Under the pieces are notes generated by a model that saw nothing but the letters and a program-made list of their open reading frames with translations, did not search any database and was not told the origin of the DNA. Positions 24,866 through 33,796 of a DNA stretch of 64,000 bases are shown here, piece after piece (position 1 is the stretch's first letter; the number at the start of each line of letters is the position of its first letter). The stretch is taken from positions 1,240,001 to 1,304,000 of the forward strand of contig CBDHDJ010000004.1 of NCBI GenBank assembly GCA_965261645.1. Reading direction: 5' to 3'. The position numbers and the translations under genes were made by a program. Source of the DNA: CBDHDJ01 sp965261645. Its GTDB lineage: Bacteria > Pseudomonadota > Alphaproteobacteria > SHVV01.

Positions 24866-26377
24866 TCAGCCCGCCTCGCCCGCCTTCAAACCGAGCAGCG
24901 CCCGCCGCCGGAGCCACAGACTCGGCCGGTAGCGATCGTCGCCGGTGATGTCCTGGAGCTGGGTCATGATGGTGAGCACGCGGTCCGCCCCCATGTGATC
25001 GGCGAGCTCGAGCGGGCCGAAGGGGTAGTTCAGACCGAGCTTCATCGCGGTATCGATGTCGGCGGGCTCGGCGATGCCGAGCTGGGCCATTTCGCAACCC
25101 AGATTGGCCATCATGGCGCACAGGCGCTGGGCGATAAAACCCGGTGAATCGGCGATGCGGGTGATGGCGGCGCCCGTGCGCGCCAGGCGGGCGGCAAGTT
25201 GGTCCCGGACCGCGAGATCGGCGCCCGGTGCCGTCATGACGGTGAGGCGCTTTGCCCCCTCGCCGCTGAGGTCGATAGCGACAAGACGGCGATGGTCGGC
25301 GCCGGTGCGCAACGCGAACGTCGTGCAATCCTCGCCGAGGGGCGCGCCCACGATGGGATCGCGCCCGTTGTCGGCGTTGGCGATCTCCGCCCCGGCCGCA
25401 ACCACAAGCGCAGCCAGCGTGTCGTCGGGCTCGGCCAGCGCGACGCGGTGGCAGGGCTCGGCGCTGATTTTTTCCTCGCCCGTACCGCCGATCTTCTTGC
25501 CCTCGGCGTCGTAGTCGTAATGACCCGAGCCCGTCTTGCGGCCGAGCCGGCGCGAGACGAACAGGCCTTCGTGCTCAGGCCAGGTCGCGAGCCGGCGGTC
25601 CTGAAAGTAACCGTTGTATATCGCCATGCTGGCCGGGAAATTGACGTCCATTCCGGTCAGATCCATGAGCTCGAAGGGCCCCAAGCGAAAGCCACAGCAA
25701 TCGCGCATTACGGCGTCGATTTGGGCCGGGCTCGCCACCCGCTCATGGGCGAGCTTGAGCCCCTCGGTCGTGTAGGCGCGGCCGCCCAGATTAACGAGAA
25801 AACCCGGGCCGTCCTTGACGCGCACCGGTGTCCGGCCCATGCGCCGTCCGAGCGCGCTCAGCGCCTCCGCGACCGCCGGGTCGGTATCGGGCGCGGCGAT
25901 GATCTCCACCAGCTTCATCAGCGGCACCGGGTTGAAGAAATGCATGCCCGCGACCCGGCCACGGTGCTCGCAGACGGCGGCCATCGCGGCGATGCGAAGA
26001 GACGAGGTGTTCGAGACCAAGGGCACATCGGGGCGCACGATCGCCTCGAGGTCGCGAAAGAGCTGCTGCTTGATGTCGAGGTCTTCGACGATGGCTTCGA
26101 TGACAATGTCGCAATCCGCGAGATCATCGAGGCCGGCGGCGATACTGAACCGGGCCTTGGCGGCGGCCGCATCGTCGGCCGTCATCACGTGCTTTTCGAC
26201 TTGGCGGTCGAGCATGCGGGCGATGAATCCTTGCGCATCCTCAGCGACACCCTGGGTGGCGTCGTAAACCCGCGTGGTGATGCCGCCCACCACGGCGACC
26301 TGCGCGATACCGCGGCCCATGGCGCCGCCGCCGGCGAGTCCGAGGATCAGCCCTTCGCGGTCCCCATCGAATGGCAT
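24866..26377 (-). CDS. 3-hydroxyacyl-CoA dehydrogenase (PaaH-like)
   Basis: A 503-residue NAD-dependent 3-hydroxyacyl-CoA dehydrogenase, acting in beta-oxidation or phenylacetate breakdown. The NAD motif GLAGGGAMGRGIAQ is at the N-terminus, followed by NTSSLRIAAMAA and MHFFNPVPLMKLVEII, which carries the catalytic His. The first 3HCDH C-terminal domain follows with NLGGRAYTTEGLKL, and a second copy is at the end (FIAQRLCAMMANLGCEM, LNYPFGPLELAD). The ATG at 26377 is chosen over 26452 because the Rossmann fold starts at once. It converges with speE. Confidence 0.92.
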   Translation of the reverse strand: MPFDGDREGLILGLAGGGAMGRGIAQVAVVGGITTRVYDATQGVAEDAQGFIARMLDRQVEKHVMTADDAAAAKARFSIAAGLDDLADCDIVIEAIVEDLDIKQQLFRDLEAIVRPDVPLVSNTSSLRIAAMAAVCEHRGRVAGMHFFNPVPLMKLVEIIAAPDTDPAVAEALSALGRRMGRTPVRVKDGPGFLVNLGGRAYTTEGLKLAHERVASPAQIDAVMRDCCGFRLGPFELMDLTGMDVNFPASMAIYNGYFQDRRLATWPEHEGLFVSRRLGRKTGSGHYDYDAEGKKIGGTGEEKISAEPCHRVALAEPDDTLAALVVAAGAEIANADNGRDPIVGAPLGEDCTTFALRTGADHRRLVAIDLSGEGAKRLTVMTAPGADLAVRDQLAARLARTGAAITRIADSPGFIAQRLCAMMANLGCEMAQLGIAEPADIDTAMKLGLNYPFGPLELADHMGADRVLTIMTQLQDITGDDRYRPSLWLRRRALLGLKAGEAG

Positions 26378-26404
26378 CGGTCCCTGCTTCCCTACTTTTG
26401 CTGC

Positions 26405-26432
26405 CTTGAACGGATTTGGCGAAGCCCTACAT
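26405..26432 (+). promoter_or_regulatory. Heat-shock (RpoH-type) promoter before hsp20
   Basis: CTTGAA at 26405-26410, a 14-base spacer and CCCTACAT at 26425-26432 match the sigma-32 pattern CTTGAA / CCCCATNT. It faces the small heat-shock gene and leaves a 5' leader of about 90 bases. Confidence 0.55.
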
Positions 26433-26439
26433 AATAAGG

Positions 26440-26532
26440 CGTGGTGCCGCAAGGGCCACGCTGGGTTCGCGGCGGAGCGGGGGCCAAAAGGGCTCGCTCA
26501 CGCCGTTCTTGCTCGTCAAGAGGAGGTCAGCC
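26440..26532 (+). promoter_or_regulatory. ROSE-like RNA thermometer in the hsp20 leader
   Basis: The leader folds into several hairpins. GCGTGG and CCACGC pair at about 26440-26463. At the end TTGCT (26509-26513) can pair with AGGAG of the Shine-Dalgarno sequence (26521-26525) across a seven-base loop, with a G-G mismatch in the middle. The UYGCU/AGGA pairing is the defining feature of ROSE elements, which block translation of alphaproteobacterial small heat-shock genes at low temperature. This is a pattern match by eye. Confidence 0.6.
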
Positions 26533-27000
26533 ATGACGCGGTTATCCGTGTTCAACAGCCCGTTTTTGCTGGGTTTCGATCAGATCGAACGCACCCTCGA
26601 CCGGGTGGCCAAAGCGGCGGGCGACAGTTACCCTCCTTACAACATCGAGCAGGTCGGCGCCAACGATCTGCGCATTACCATCGCAGTGGCGGGCTTCAGC
26701 CAAGACCACCTCGCGGTGGCCGTCGAGGACAATCAGCTGATCGTGCGCGGCAAGCAATCGGAGGGCGATTCCGACCGGGTCTACCTCCACCGCGGCATCG
26801 CCGCACGTCAGTTCCAGCGTTCCTTCGTGCTTGCCGACGGCATCGAGGTGGCGAACGCAAACCTCGACAATGGCCTGCTGCACATCGATCTCGTGCGGCC
26901 GCAGCCGGAGTCGAAAGTGCGCACGATCGAGATCACTAGCGCGGGACCGGGGCACCCGAAGCCGACGGTCATGACCGTTGCCGGAAGGGGCGAGGAGTGA
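26533..27000 (+). CDS. Small heat-shock protein, Hsp20 family
   Basis: A 155-residue Hsp20/alpha-crystallin chaperone that holds unfolding proteins. The alpha-crystallin domain runs from about residue 35 to 125: YNIEQVGANDLRITIAVAGF, LIVRGKQ, and RSFVLADGIEVANANLDNGL, which holds the conserved late strand. The N-terminus (FLLGFDQIERTLDR) is that of alphaproteobacterial HspA-type proteins. The ATG at 26533 follows AGGAGG by six bases. It overlaps the first possible start of the DUF1150 gene. Expression is probably under RpoH and a ROSE-like thermometer. Confidence 0.95.
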   Translation: MTRLSVFNSPFLLGFDQIERTLDRVAKAAGDSYPPYNIEQVGANDLRITIAVAGFSQDHLAVAVEDNQLIVRGKQSEGDSDRVYLHRGIAARQFQRSFVLADGIEVANANLDNGLLHIDLVRPQPESKVRTIEITSAGPGHPKPTVMTVAGRGEE

Positions 27001-27032
27001 GCGGCGGCCGGCGCACGGCGGAGGACGTTACG

Positions 27033-27248
27033 ATGATGAGACCAGAGGAGTTGAAACAGCTGACACCCGAGGCCATGGCTCTTCTCGGCGCCCCCGGTCT
27101 CGCCTACATCAAACCGGTCGTGTGGCAGGACCAGCCGGTTTACGCGATTTGCGCAGCCGATGGCACACAGATCACCATCGTGAGTACGCGCGAGATGGCC
27201 TTCATCGTTGCCCGCCAGCACGACCTCGACCCGGTCAGCGTTCACTAA
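27033..27248 (+). CDS. DUF1150 family protein
   Basis: A 71-residue protein of the DUF1150 family, which follows hsp20 in many alphaproteobacteria. It shows the usual pattern: ELKQLTPEAMALLGAPGLAYIKP, then YAICAADGTQITIV, and the C-terminal ARQHDLDPVSVH (first part given as ELKQLTPEAMALLGAP and GLAYIKP). The function is not known. The ATG at 27033 has GGAGGA about seven bases upstream; a GTG overlapping the hsp20 stop is less likely. It is surely co-transcribed with hsp20. Confidence 0.9.
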   Translation: MMRPEELKQLTPEAMALLGAPGLAYIKPVVWQDQPVYAICAADGTQITIVSTREMAFIVARQHDLDPVSVH

Positions 27249-27289
27249 AGTCAGGCATCGGAAAGACGGGCTTGTGCCCGCCCCTGCGG

Positions 27290-27754
27290 CTAGGCTGCGT
27301 GGGAGGCGGCCGGCTCGGTGAGCAGGGCGTAAAGCGCGTCGGCGCCGTCCGATCCCCGCAACTTCTCGCGCATGGCGTCGTCCCGCAACAAGCGCGAGAT
27401 ACGTGATAGCGCTTTGAGGTGTTCGGCGCTCGCCGCCTCCGGCGCGAGCAACAAAAAGACGAGATCCACGGGCTGATCGTCGATGGCATCGAAACCGACG
27501 GGATGTTCGAGCCTCGCGAACACCGCACACAGGTGGTCGATGTCAGGCAGTTTTCCGTGCGGGATGGCCACACCGTTGCCGATGCCGGTGGTTCCTAGGC
27601 GCTCGCGTTCGAGCAGGGTGTCGAAAATCGCGCGCTCGTCGGCACCGGTCATCTCGGCGGCGCGTTCGGCGAGCTCCTGCAGGAGCTGCTTTTTACTCGT
27701 CACCTTGAGATCGGCGATGATCCCATCGGGGTGCAAAAGGTCGCCGATTTCCAT
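27290..27754 (-). CDS. ptsN: PTS IIA-like nitrogen regulatory protein
   Basis: A 154-residue EIIA-Ntr protein, the last acceptor of the nitrogen phosphotransfer chain, with regulatory roles linked to potassium, nitrogen and stress. The phosphorylated histidine is H66 in GVAIPHGKL, preceded by LLERERLGTTGIGNG. The ATG at 27754 gives MEIGDLL, the usual family start; the longer frame to 27808 is rejected. It lies downstream of rpoN in the same direction, as is common, but the hibernation factor gene usually between them is absent. Confidence 0.93.
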   Translation of the reverse strand: MEIGDLLHPDGIIADLKVTSKKQLLQELAERAAEMTGADERAIFDTLLERERLGTTGIGNGVAIPHGKLPDIDHLCAVFARLEHPVGFDAIDDQPVDLVFLLLAPEAASAEHLKALSRISRLLRDDAMREKLRGSDGADALYALLTEPAASHAA

Positions 27755-28013
27755 CACCGGGTCCCTATCAGGCCATAGCGCGCGGCCAACCGACCGAGGG
27801 GGCGCCATGGCGCACCGAGGCCGAGCCGTTGTCCGTTTGCCGAAGTTAGCACGTTAGGGGGGTCCAGACGGTTACCGGGACTTGTGCCGCCGCCACGCGG
27901 CCACGCCTCTTCGTATGAAGGGCGGGACCATAGTTTCCGCCCCTTCAGCTGTCAACCATTGGCCGTAAGGCCCTGAATTGAGGACAAGAATCCGGTCGAT
28001 TCGTGGGTGGATC

Positions 28014-29606
28014 TCAGCTCGCCCGCGCGAGCTGCCTTTTCCGGCGGCGGCGCTCCACCGACGAGGGAATGCGCATCGCTTCGCGATATTTCGCGACCGT
28101 GCGCCGCGCGATATCCACGCCCTGGGCGCGCAGCATCTCGACAATCTTGTCGTCGGAGAGCACCGCATCGGGCGTTTCCTGATCGATCAGGTCGCGAATG
28201 CGGTGGCGCACCGCTTCGGCCGAATGCGAGGCGCCGCCACCTGACGACGGGATGGCCGAGGTGAAGAAGTACTTCATCGGATAGATGCCGCGCGACGTCG
28301 ACAAGTACTTGTTCGCGGTCACCCGGCTGACCGTGCTCTCGTGCATGTCGATCGCCTGGGCGATGTCGCGCAGATTGAGTGGGCGGAGATACTCCACACC
28401 GTAGAGCAAGAATGTCTCCTGCTGCACGACCAGTTCCGTCGCCACTTTCAGAATGGTGTTGGCGCGCTGATCGAGCGACTTCATCAACCAATTGGCCGAG
28501 TTCAAATGTTCCGCGATATAGGCCTTGTCCGCTTGGCTCTTCGCCTGGCCGTCGATTCGTGCGTGATAGCTGCGATTGACGAGGAGCCGGGGCAAGGTGT
28601 CGTTGTTCAGCTCGACGAGCCACTGCCCATTGGATGCGCGACGGATGAAGACATCGGGGACGATCGGCTGTGCCGTCTCGTTATCAAAGGCGAGGCCCGG
28701 CTTGGGGTTGAGCGAGCGGATTTCCGCCAGCATGTCCCGCACGTCCTCGTCATCGACGCCGCAGGCTGCAACGAGGCCGGCGATGTCGTGATCGGCAACC
28801 AGATTGAGATTGTCGAGCAGCTCCCGCATGGCGGGGTCGAGCCGGTCCCGATCGGCGAGCTGGAGCGCCAGGCATTCCGCCAAGTCGCGCGCGAAGATAC
28901 CGGGTGGATCGAACTGCTGTAACGCGGCGAGCGTGGTTTCGACCCGCGCCTCGTCGCACCCTACGCGCTCGGCCACCGACGCGAGATCACTGCTGAGATA
29001 GCCCGCGTCGTCAAGGAGATCGATGAGGTTGGTGCCGATCAGCCGGTCGACCGGATCGTCGATGCCGACGTTGAGCTGGCCCGTCAGATGCTCCTTCAGG
29101 CTGATATCGGCGCTGGCCGTCTGCTCGAGGCTAAAGGTGCTGTCGCCGAAGTCGCGGGCGCCGCCGCGGCCGCCCGACCAGGCGCCGCCGTAGGTGCTGC
29201 TGTAATCGGGCTCACTCGGCGAAGTGCTCCCGGGCGCGTCGTCATCGACGTAGGCGCTGGCGTAGTCGATATCGAGTGGCCCCTCGCCCTCGGACGGCAG
29301 CGTCTCGCTGTCCGAAAGATGAGCGCTCGTGTCGCGAAGCGCGGGATCACCGTCTTCGGCGGCCTCGCCGCTGGCCGCGGCCTCGCCGTTGGCCGCGATC
29401 GGGTCGTCCGCTACACCCGCATCCGCCTCCGTGCTGTCGCGGTCAGGCTCGTCGCGCTCCAGCAGCGGGTTGGTTTCGAGCTCCTGCTCGACATAGGCCG
29501 ACAGATCGAGGTTGGACAGCTGCAGGAGTTTGATCGCCTGCTGCAGCAGCGGCGTCATGACGAGCATCTGGCTCTGTCGGAGTTCCAATTTGGGGGACTG
29601 CGCCAT
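28014..29606 (-). CDS. rpoN: RNA polymerase sigma-54 factor
   Basis: A 530-residue sigma-54. Region I is the Gln/Leu-rich N-terminus (LELRQSQMLVMTPLLQQAIK), followed by an acidic, low-complexity region II of about 120 residues, the core-binding region III, and the DNA-binding part with the RpoN box ARRTVAKYRE at residues 500-509. It directs transcription from -24/-12 promoters with AAA+ activators. It lies 12 bases after lptB on the same strand, the usual alphaproteobacterial order. Confidence 0.96.
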   Translation of the reverse strand: MAQSPKLELRQSQMLVMTPLLQQAIKLLQLSNLDLSAYVEQELETNPLLERDEPDRDSTEADAGVADDPIAANGEAAASGEAAEDGDPALRDTSAHLSDSETLPSEGEGPLDIDYASAYVDDDAPGSTSPSEPDYSSTYGGAWSGGRGGARDFGDSTFSLEQTASADISLKEHLTGQLNVGIDDPVDRLIGTNLIDLLDDAGYLSSDLASVAERVGCDEARVETTLAALQQFDPPGIFARDLAECLALQLADRDRLDPAMRELLDNLNLVADHDIAGLVAACGVDDEDVRDMLAEIRSLNPKPGLAFDNETAQPIVPDVFIRRASNGQWLVELNNDTLPRLLVNRSYHARIDGQAKSQADKAYIAEHLNSANWLMKSLDQRANTILKVATELVVQQETFLLYGVEYLRPLNLRDIAQAIDMHESTVSRVTANKYLSTSRGIYPMKYFFTSAIPSSGGGASHSAEAVRHRIRDLIDQETPDAVLSDDKIVEMLRAQGVDIARRTVAKYREAMRIPSSVERRRRKRQLARAS

Positions 29607-29617
29607 GGCCTAGCTCG

Positions 29618-30418
29618 TCAGAGGCTGAAACGATCGCCGAGATACACCCGCCTGACATCCTCGTGCGCCACGATTTCTTCCGGCACGCCTTCCATCAGCA
29701 CGCGGCCCTCGTGGAGGATGTAGGCCCGATCGATGATATCCAACGTCTCGCGCACGTTGTGCTCGGTGATGAGGACGCCGATGCCGCGGTCCTTCAAGTG
29801 GGAGACGACGTCCCGGATGCCGCCCACCGCGATCGGGTCGATGCCGGCCAAGGGCTCATCGAGCAGCATGAAGCTCGGGCGGCACGCCAGCGCGCGGGCG
29901 ATTTCGACGCGGCGGCGTTCGCCGCCGGAGAGACTGAGCACCGGTGTGCGCCGGAGATGGCTGATCGAAAACTCGGCGAGCAAGTCATCGAGCATGGTCT
30001 CGCGCCTGTCGCGTACGGGGTCCACCACCTCGAGCACGGCACGGATGTTGTTTTCCACCGATAGGCCACGAAACACCGAGGCTTCCTGCGGCAGGTAGCC
30101 GAGGCCGAGCCGGGCGCGCCGGTAGATCGGCAGATCGGTGATATCGTGCCCGTCGAGTGTGACAGTTCCGTAGTCCGGCATCAGCAACCCAGTGATCACA
30201 TAAAAACACGTCGTTTTCCCGGCGCCGTTGGGGCCCAACAACCCAACCGCCTCACCGCGGTTGACCGAGAGGCTGATATCGCACAGCACCGGCCGTTTGC
30301 TGAACCGTTTGCCGATGTTGCGCGCCGCCAAGCCCTCATTCTCAGCAACCTGGCGCGGCGTGGCGGGGTCCGCCCCTCCAGGCGCGGTTCCGTGTGTTAA
30401 CTTTTGATCATCAGTCAT
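29618..30418 (-). CDS. lptB: LPS export ABC transporter ATP-binding protein
   Basis: A 266-residue ATPase that drives lipopolysaccharide extraction from the inner membrane with LptFG. Walker A is GLLGPNGAGKTT, the Q loop GYLPQEASVFRGLSV, the signature LSGGERRRVEIARAL, Walker B FMLLDEPLAGIDP and the switch His in ITEHNVRE. The start at 30418 (MTDDQK) is chosen; a longer frame to 30478 overlaps lptA. The first 35 residues before LAARNIGKRF are a short extension. It sits between lptA and rpoN. Confidence 0.95.
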   Translation of the reverse strand: MTDDQKLTHGTAPGGADPATPRQVAENEGLAARNIGKRFSKRPVLCDISLSVNRGEAVGLLGPNGAGKTTCFYVITGLLMPDYGTVTLDGHDITDLPIYRRARLGLGYLPQEASVFRGLSVENNIRAVLEVVDPVRDRRETMLDDLLAEFSISHLRRTPVLSLSGGERRRVEIARALACRPSFMLLDEPLAGIDPIAVGGIRDVVSHLKDRGIGVLITEHNVRETLDIIDRAYILHEGRVLMEGVPEEIVAHEDVRRVYLGDRFSL

Positions 30419-30467
30419 TAACAAATCGTTTAGTTGGTGGATTTCGCTGTACCTCTCCGGGGCGGCG

Positions 30468-31076
30468 CTACTGCGCATTCTGGGTTTTCGGAAAGAATAC
30501 GCCCTTCACCCGCTCTGTCGATCCTGACGCGGAGGTGCCGGATTCGATGACGCTCTGGCCGGTTTCGAGATCGATAACCAGGCGTTCGCCACGAATGACA
30601 TTCTTGCCCCGCGTGAGCACGACCGAGCCGGTCAGCGTAATGACGCCGTCATTGACGTCGTAGACTCCCTGGTCGCCCTGTGCCGTTTCGCCCGGTGTCG
30701 AGAAGAAGACGCGGCCCCGGGCGTCGATCCGCGAGATCGCCGCCTCGACCACGTCCACGCCTTGGCGGTAGTGCACGACGAGCTCATCGGCCGTGAGGCG
30801 CAACTCGCCCTGGATCGCGCGGACCTCGCCGCGGAAGATAGCGGCCTCTTGATCCTGACGAACCTCCAGGCTGTTGGCGGTGATCTCGATGGGCAGCGAG
30901 CGGTCGTGGGCATCGCCCATCAACGTCTGAGCGCGTGGGTCGGCGAAGCCCAGTGCGATAACGGCCACGGCCGTCACGACCACTCTTTTGAGCCAGCAGG
31001 GGCCGGATTGGGGCGCAGGGTCCAGCGTCCGCGACCGACCGGCACAGCCAATTCGTTGTGGTCCGAAGCCGTTCAA
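30468..31076 (-). CDS. lptA: LPS transport periplasmic protein LptA
   Basis: A 202-residue OstA-like protein that forms the periplasmic bridge for LPS between LptC and LptD. A hydrophobic export signal (VVVTAVAVIALGF) precedes the OstA domain: LPIEITANSLEVRQDQEAAIF, GELRLTADELVVHYR and VVLTRGKNVIRGERLVIDL. The only start near the right place is TTG at 31076, overlapping the lptC stop; a start further in, nearer the signal peptide, is possible. Same strand and order as lptC and lptB. Confidence 0.88.
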   Translation of the reverse strand: MNGFGPQRIGCAGRSRTLDPAPQSGPCWLKRVVVTAVAVIALGFADPRAQTLMGDAHDRSLPIEITANSLEVRQDQEAAIFRGEVRAIQGELRLTADELVVHYRQGVDVVEAAISRIDARGRVFFSTPGETAQGDQGVYDVNDGVITLTGSVVLTRGKNVIRGERLVIDLETGQSVIESGTSASGSTERVKGVFFPKTQNAQ

Positions 31077-31750
31077 CTCGCGATCCTCGGATAGACCACG
31101 AGGCTGACGTCGCCCTCGAAGATGATCCGCTTGCCCTTGTCGATGAGCCGGAAGCTCGCAGCGTCGAGGTTGCCGAAGGGACCCTGTCCGTGGACCGGCT
31201 CATGGCCAATGGCGTGCCCCTTGGCGAAATCGATCTCCGCGGTGGGGGTGCGAATCTCGAAACCCTGGTCGGAGAAGATGCTGACGTGCCCGGCGAGCGC
31301 CAGCTTGCGCTGATCGCGTTGGTAGGTGCCGGTATCGGCGATGAGCGTGACCCAAGTGCCATCCTCGATCGTGATGTCGGCCTGTAGATCCTTGAGGGCG
31401 AAGCGCTCCGGATCCGTCGCGTCGGGCACCACCCGGCCTGCGGTGATCACGAAGGGTTGGTTGCGGTCGTCCTTGCCGACGTAGCGTACGTTCTCGAGGC
31501 CGGGCTCGCCGCTCTCGCCCATCGAAATTTCGGCGAGCGAGATCTGGATGCCTTCGCCGCGCTGGTAGGGGTCGGGCCACGCGACAATGGTGCCGATGAG
31601 CACCGCCGCGCCCAGCGGCAGGGCAAATTTCATGAACCCGACGAAACGGCTGTAACGGGCGCCGATGTGGGCGATCGCCCCGCGGCCGAGGCGTGCGTCC
31701 GCGCGAAATCCTCGGCTTCGAGGGGTATGGTGTTCGTCGGAGCTGGTCAT
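31073..31750 (-). CDS. lptC: LPS export system protein LptC
   Basis: A 225-residue LptC-family protein. One membrane segment near residues 40-60 (FALPLGAAVLIGTIVAW) anchors a periplasmic OstA-like domain: LENVRYVGKDDRNQPFVITAG, LKDLQADITIEDGTWVTLIAD (each a conserved strand pair) and RIIFEGDVSLVVYP at the end. It receives LPS from LptBFG and passes it to LptA. The ATG at 31750 overlaps the kdsD stop as ATGA, indicating translational coupling; the frame to 31771 is rejected for this reason. Confidence 0.88.
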   Translation of the reverse strand: MTSSDEHHTPRSRGFRADARLGRGAIAHIGARYSRFVGFMKFALPLGAAVLIGTIVAWPDPYQRGEGIQISLAEISMGESGEPGLENVRYVGKDDRNQPFVITAGRVVPDATDPERFALKDLQADITIEDGTWVTLIADTGTYQRDQRKLALAGHVSIFSDQGFEIRTPTAEIDFAKGHAIGHEPVHGQGPFGNLDAASFRLIDKGKRIIFEGDVSLVVYPRIAS

Positions 31751-32775
31751 GCTATGCCCGCGCGCAAGCAATCGTGCATGTGCACGATGCCGGTCGGCTT
31801 CTTGCCCTCGGACACGAACAGGACGGTGATTTTGCTATCGTTCATCAAGCCGAGCGCCTCGGCGGCCAGCGCTTGTGGGCGGATCGTCCGCGGCGCCCGC
31901 GACATCACCTCGGACGCAATCTGTTCGAGGAACCTGTCCTTCATGTGGCGGCGCAAATCACCGTCGGTGATGATGCCGGCGAGGCGGCCCTGGTCGTCGA
32001 CGACACCGACGCAGCCTTTGCTCTTCTCGGTCATGACGATGAGCGCCTCGGCCATGACCGTGCCCTCGCCGACCAGCGGCAGCGCGTCGCCTGTAAGCAT
32101 GATGTCGGCGACCCTGACAATGGCCGTGCGCCCGAGCCGCCCGCCCGGATGCAGCACCTGGAAGTCCTCCGCCACAAACTCCTTGCGTTGAAGAAGCGCG
32201 ATCGCGAGCGCATCGCCGAGCGCCAGCATCGCCGTCGTCGAGGTCGTTGGCGTGAGGCCCATGGGGCACGCCTCCGGGCTGGGCGGCAGGACCAACGTCA
32301 CGTCCGCGGCGTCGGCGAGAAAGCGGCCTGGATTGGCGGGCCCGCCCTGGGGCCCGGTGATCGAGATGAGCGGTATGGAAAACCGCTTGGCGTAGGCGAC
32401 GATGTCGGCCAACTCAGGCGTGTTGCCCGAGTTCGACAGCACCAAGATCACGTCCTCTTTGGCGATCATACCGAGATCGCCGTGGCTCGCCTCGCCGGGA
32501 TGCACGTAAAGCGCCGGCGTACCCGTGGAGGCCAGCGTCGCGGCGATCTTGCGGCCGATATGACCGCTCTTGCCCATGCCGCTTACGACGACGCGCCCCT
32601 GAACCGCGGTGAGGATATCAAGGGCCGTGACGAAGCGATCGCCAAGCGACTCGGCCAGCGCCTTGAGGGCCTCGGCTTCGAGGGTGAGAACACGCCGCGC
32701 AGCGTCGATGTCATCCGACCCCTCGGCGCCCTCGCTCGGCGCCGCGGTCGAAGCCTGTTTGTTGAACGTTGACAC
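31747..32775 (-). CDS. kdsD: D-arabinose 5-phosphate isomerase (KdsD/KpsF)
   Basis: A 342-residue isomerase that turns ribulose 5-phosphate into arabinose 5-phosphate, the precursor of the LPS sugar Kdo. The SIS domain comes first (VVVSGMGKSGHIGRKIAATL, HPGEASHGDLGM, LVLSNSGNTPEL), followed by two CBS domains (VGEGTVMAEALIVM, GIITDGDLRRHM). Start is GTG at 32775. As the first gene of kdsD-lptC-lptA-lptB it links Kdo synthesis to LPS export. Confidence 0.94.
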   Translation of the reverse strand: MSTFNKQASTAAPSEGAEGSDDIDAARRVLTLEAEALKALAESLGDRFVTALDILTAVQGRVVVSGMGKSGHIGRKIAATLASTGTPALYVHPGEASHGDLGMIAKEDVILVLSNSGNTPELADIVAYAKRFSIPLISITGPQGGPANPGRFLADAADVTLVLPPSPEACPMGLTPTTSTTAMLALGDALAIALLQRKEFVAEDFQVLHPGGRLGRTAIVRVADIMLTGDALPLVGEGTVMAEALIVMTEKSKGCVGVVDDQGRLAGIITDGDLRRHMKDRFLEQIASEVMSRAPRTIRPQALAAEALGLMNDSKITVLFVSEGKKPTGIVHMHDCLRAGIA

Positions 32776-33004
32776 TGCCGCCGATCTCCCGAACCGCCTC
32801 TAACGCCCTGGTCCCATCGCCGCTTGCCAAGCTACTCCCAACACCGGTGTGTGTCGCCTCGCCGGCACAGACTTTTCCCCGCCCACTTCCTCGCGGTCGG
32901 CGGAGGACTCAGCAGTCAAAAGCGAGGTACGGGGGCATCAGACTCCCCGAGGCCTTCGATCAGTATGGGCAAATTCCAAAAAATCAATTGTTTGGGGGGT
33001 TCTG

Positions 33005-33631
33005 TTAATGCTCGAAGATATCGATATCGGCCCATCCGGCGAGGTCGAGTTCGGCCCGCGACGGCAAAAATCTGAAACACGCTGCGGCAACATCGCGCCG
33101 CCCCTCGCGCTCGAGCATGTCGTGAAGCCGCTCGTGCAGGCGATGGAGATAGAGCACGTCGTGGGCGGCGTATTCGATCTGCTCGGGCTTGAGCTCGGCC
33201 GCGCCCCAATCCGACGACTGCTGGGTCTTGGACAAATCGATGCCGAGCAATTCCCGGCACAGGTCCTTGAGACCATGCTTGTCGGTATAGGTGCGCGTAA
33301 GCTTGGAGGCGATCTTGGTGCAAAACAGCGGCGTGCAGGTGATGCCGAGATACTGACGGATCACCGCCACATCGAAGCGCGCGAAGTGAAAGAGCTTCGT
33401 CACCGCCTGATCGCTGAGCAGTGCCTTGAGGTTGGGCGCGTCGTAGTCGATCTCGCCCTCCGCATCCGGCGCAAAATGGACGACATGGGCGTCACCGTCG
33501 CCGGCCGAAAGCTGGATCACGCACAGCCGGTCACGGTGCGGCCTGAGGCCGAGCGTCTCGGTATCGATCGCCACAAGACGGCCGAACGAGATGCCGGGCG
33601 GCAAATCGGATTTGTGCAAGTGATTGGCCAT
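33005..33631 (-). CDS. Ribonuclease D-like 3'-5' exonuclease
   Basis: A 208-residue DEDDy exonuclease. The acidic residues are in VAIDTETLGL, FHFARFDVAVI and YAAHDVLYLHRL, where the Tyr marks the DEDDy class. It lacks the HRDC domains of full-length RNase D, which is the common alphaproteobacterial short form; it trims structured RNA 3' ends. The ATG at 33631 (MANHLHKSD) is chosen because the longer frame to 33790 runs through the tRNA-Leu gene just upstream. Confidence 0.9.
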   Translation of the reverse strand: MANHLHKSDLPPGISFGRLVAIDTETLGLRPHRDRLCVIQLSAGDGDAHVVHFAPDAEGEIDYDAPNLKALLSDQAVTKLFHFARFDVAVIRQYLGITCTPLFCTKIASKLTRTYTDKHGLKDLCRELLGIDLSKTQQSSDWGAAELKPEQIEYAAHDVLYLHRLHERLHDMLEREGRRDVAAACFRFLPSRAELDLAGWADIDIFEH

Positions 33632-33709
33632 AACCCCTACCCCCAAGCCGTTCAGGGCACGGCCCCGGTCCTGCCTCAGCCGCCCATGGGTCGTCATGCG
33701 GAGGGGAAT

Positions 33710-33796
33710 TGGTGCCCAGGAGAAGACTCGAACTTCCACGACCTTGCGGTCACTAGCACCTGAAGCTAGCGCGTCTGCCAATTCCGCCACCTGGGC
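33710..33796 (-). tRNA. tRNA-Leu (CAG)
   Basis: An 87-base class II tRNA with acceptor stem GCCCAGG/CCTGGGC, anticodon stem CTAGC/GCTAG around TTCAGGT (anticodon CAG), a long variable arm (TGACCGCAAGGTCGT, a stem-loop), T loop TTCGAGT and an encoded CCA. Confidence 0.95.

Noticed and set aside
31693..32772. Plus-strand frame of 359 residues opposite kdsD and lptC
   Set aside because: kdsD and lptC on the other strand are certain; the frame shows no domain.
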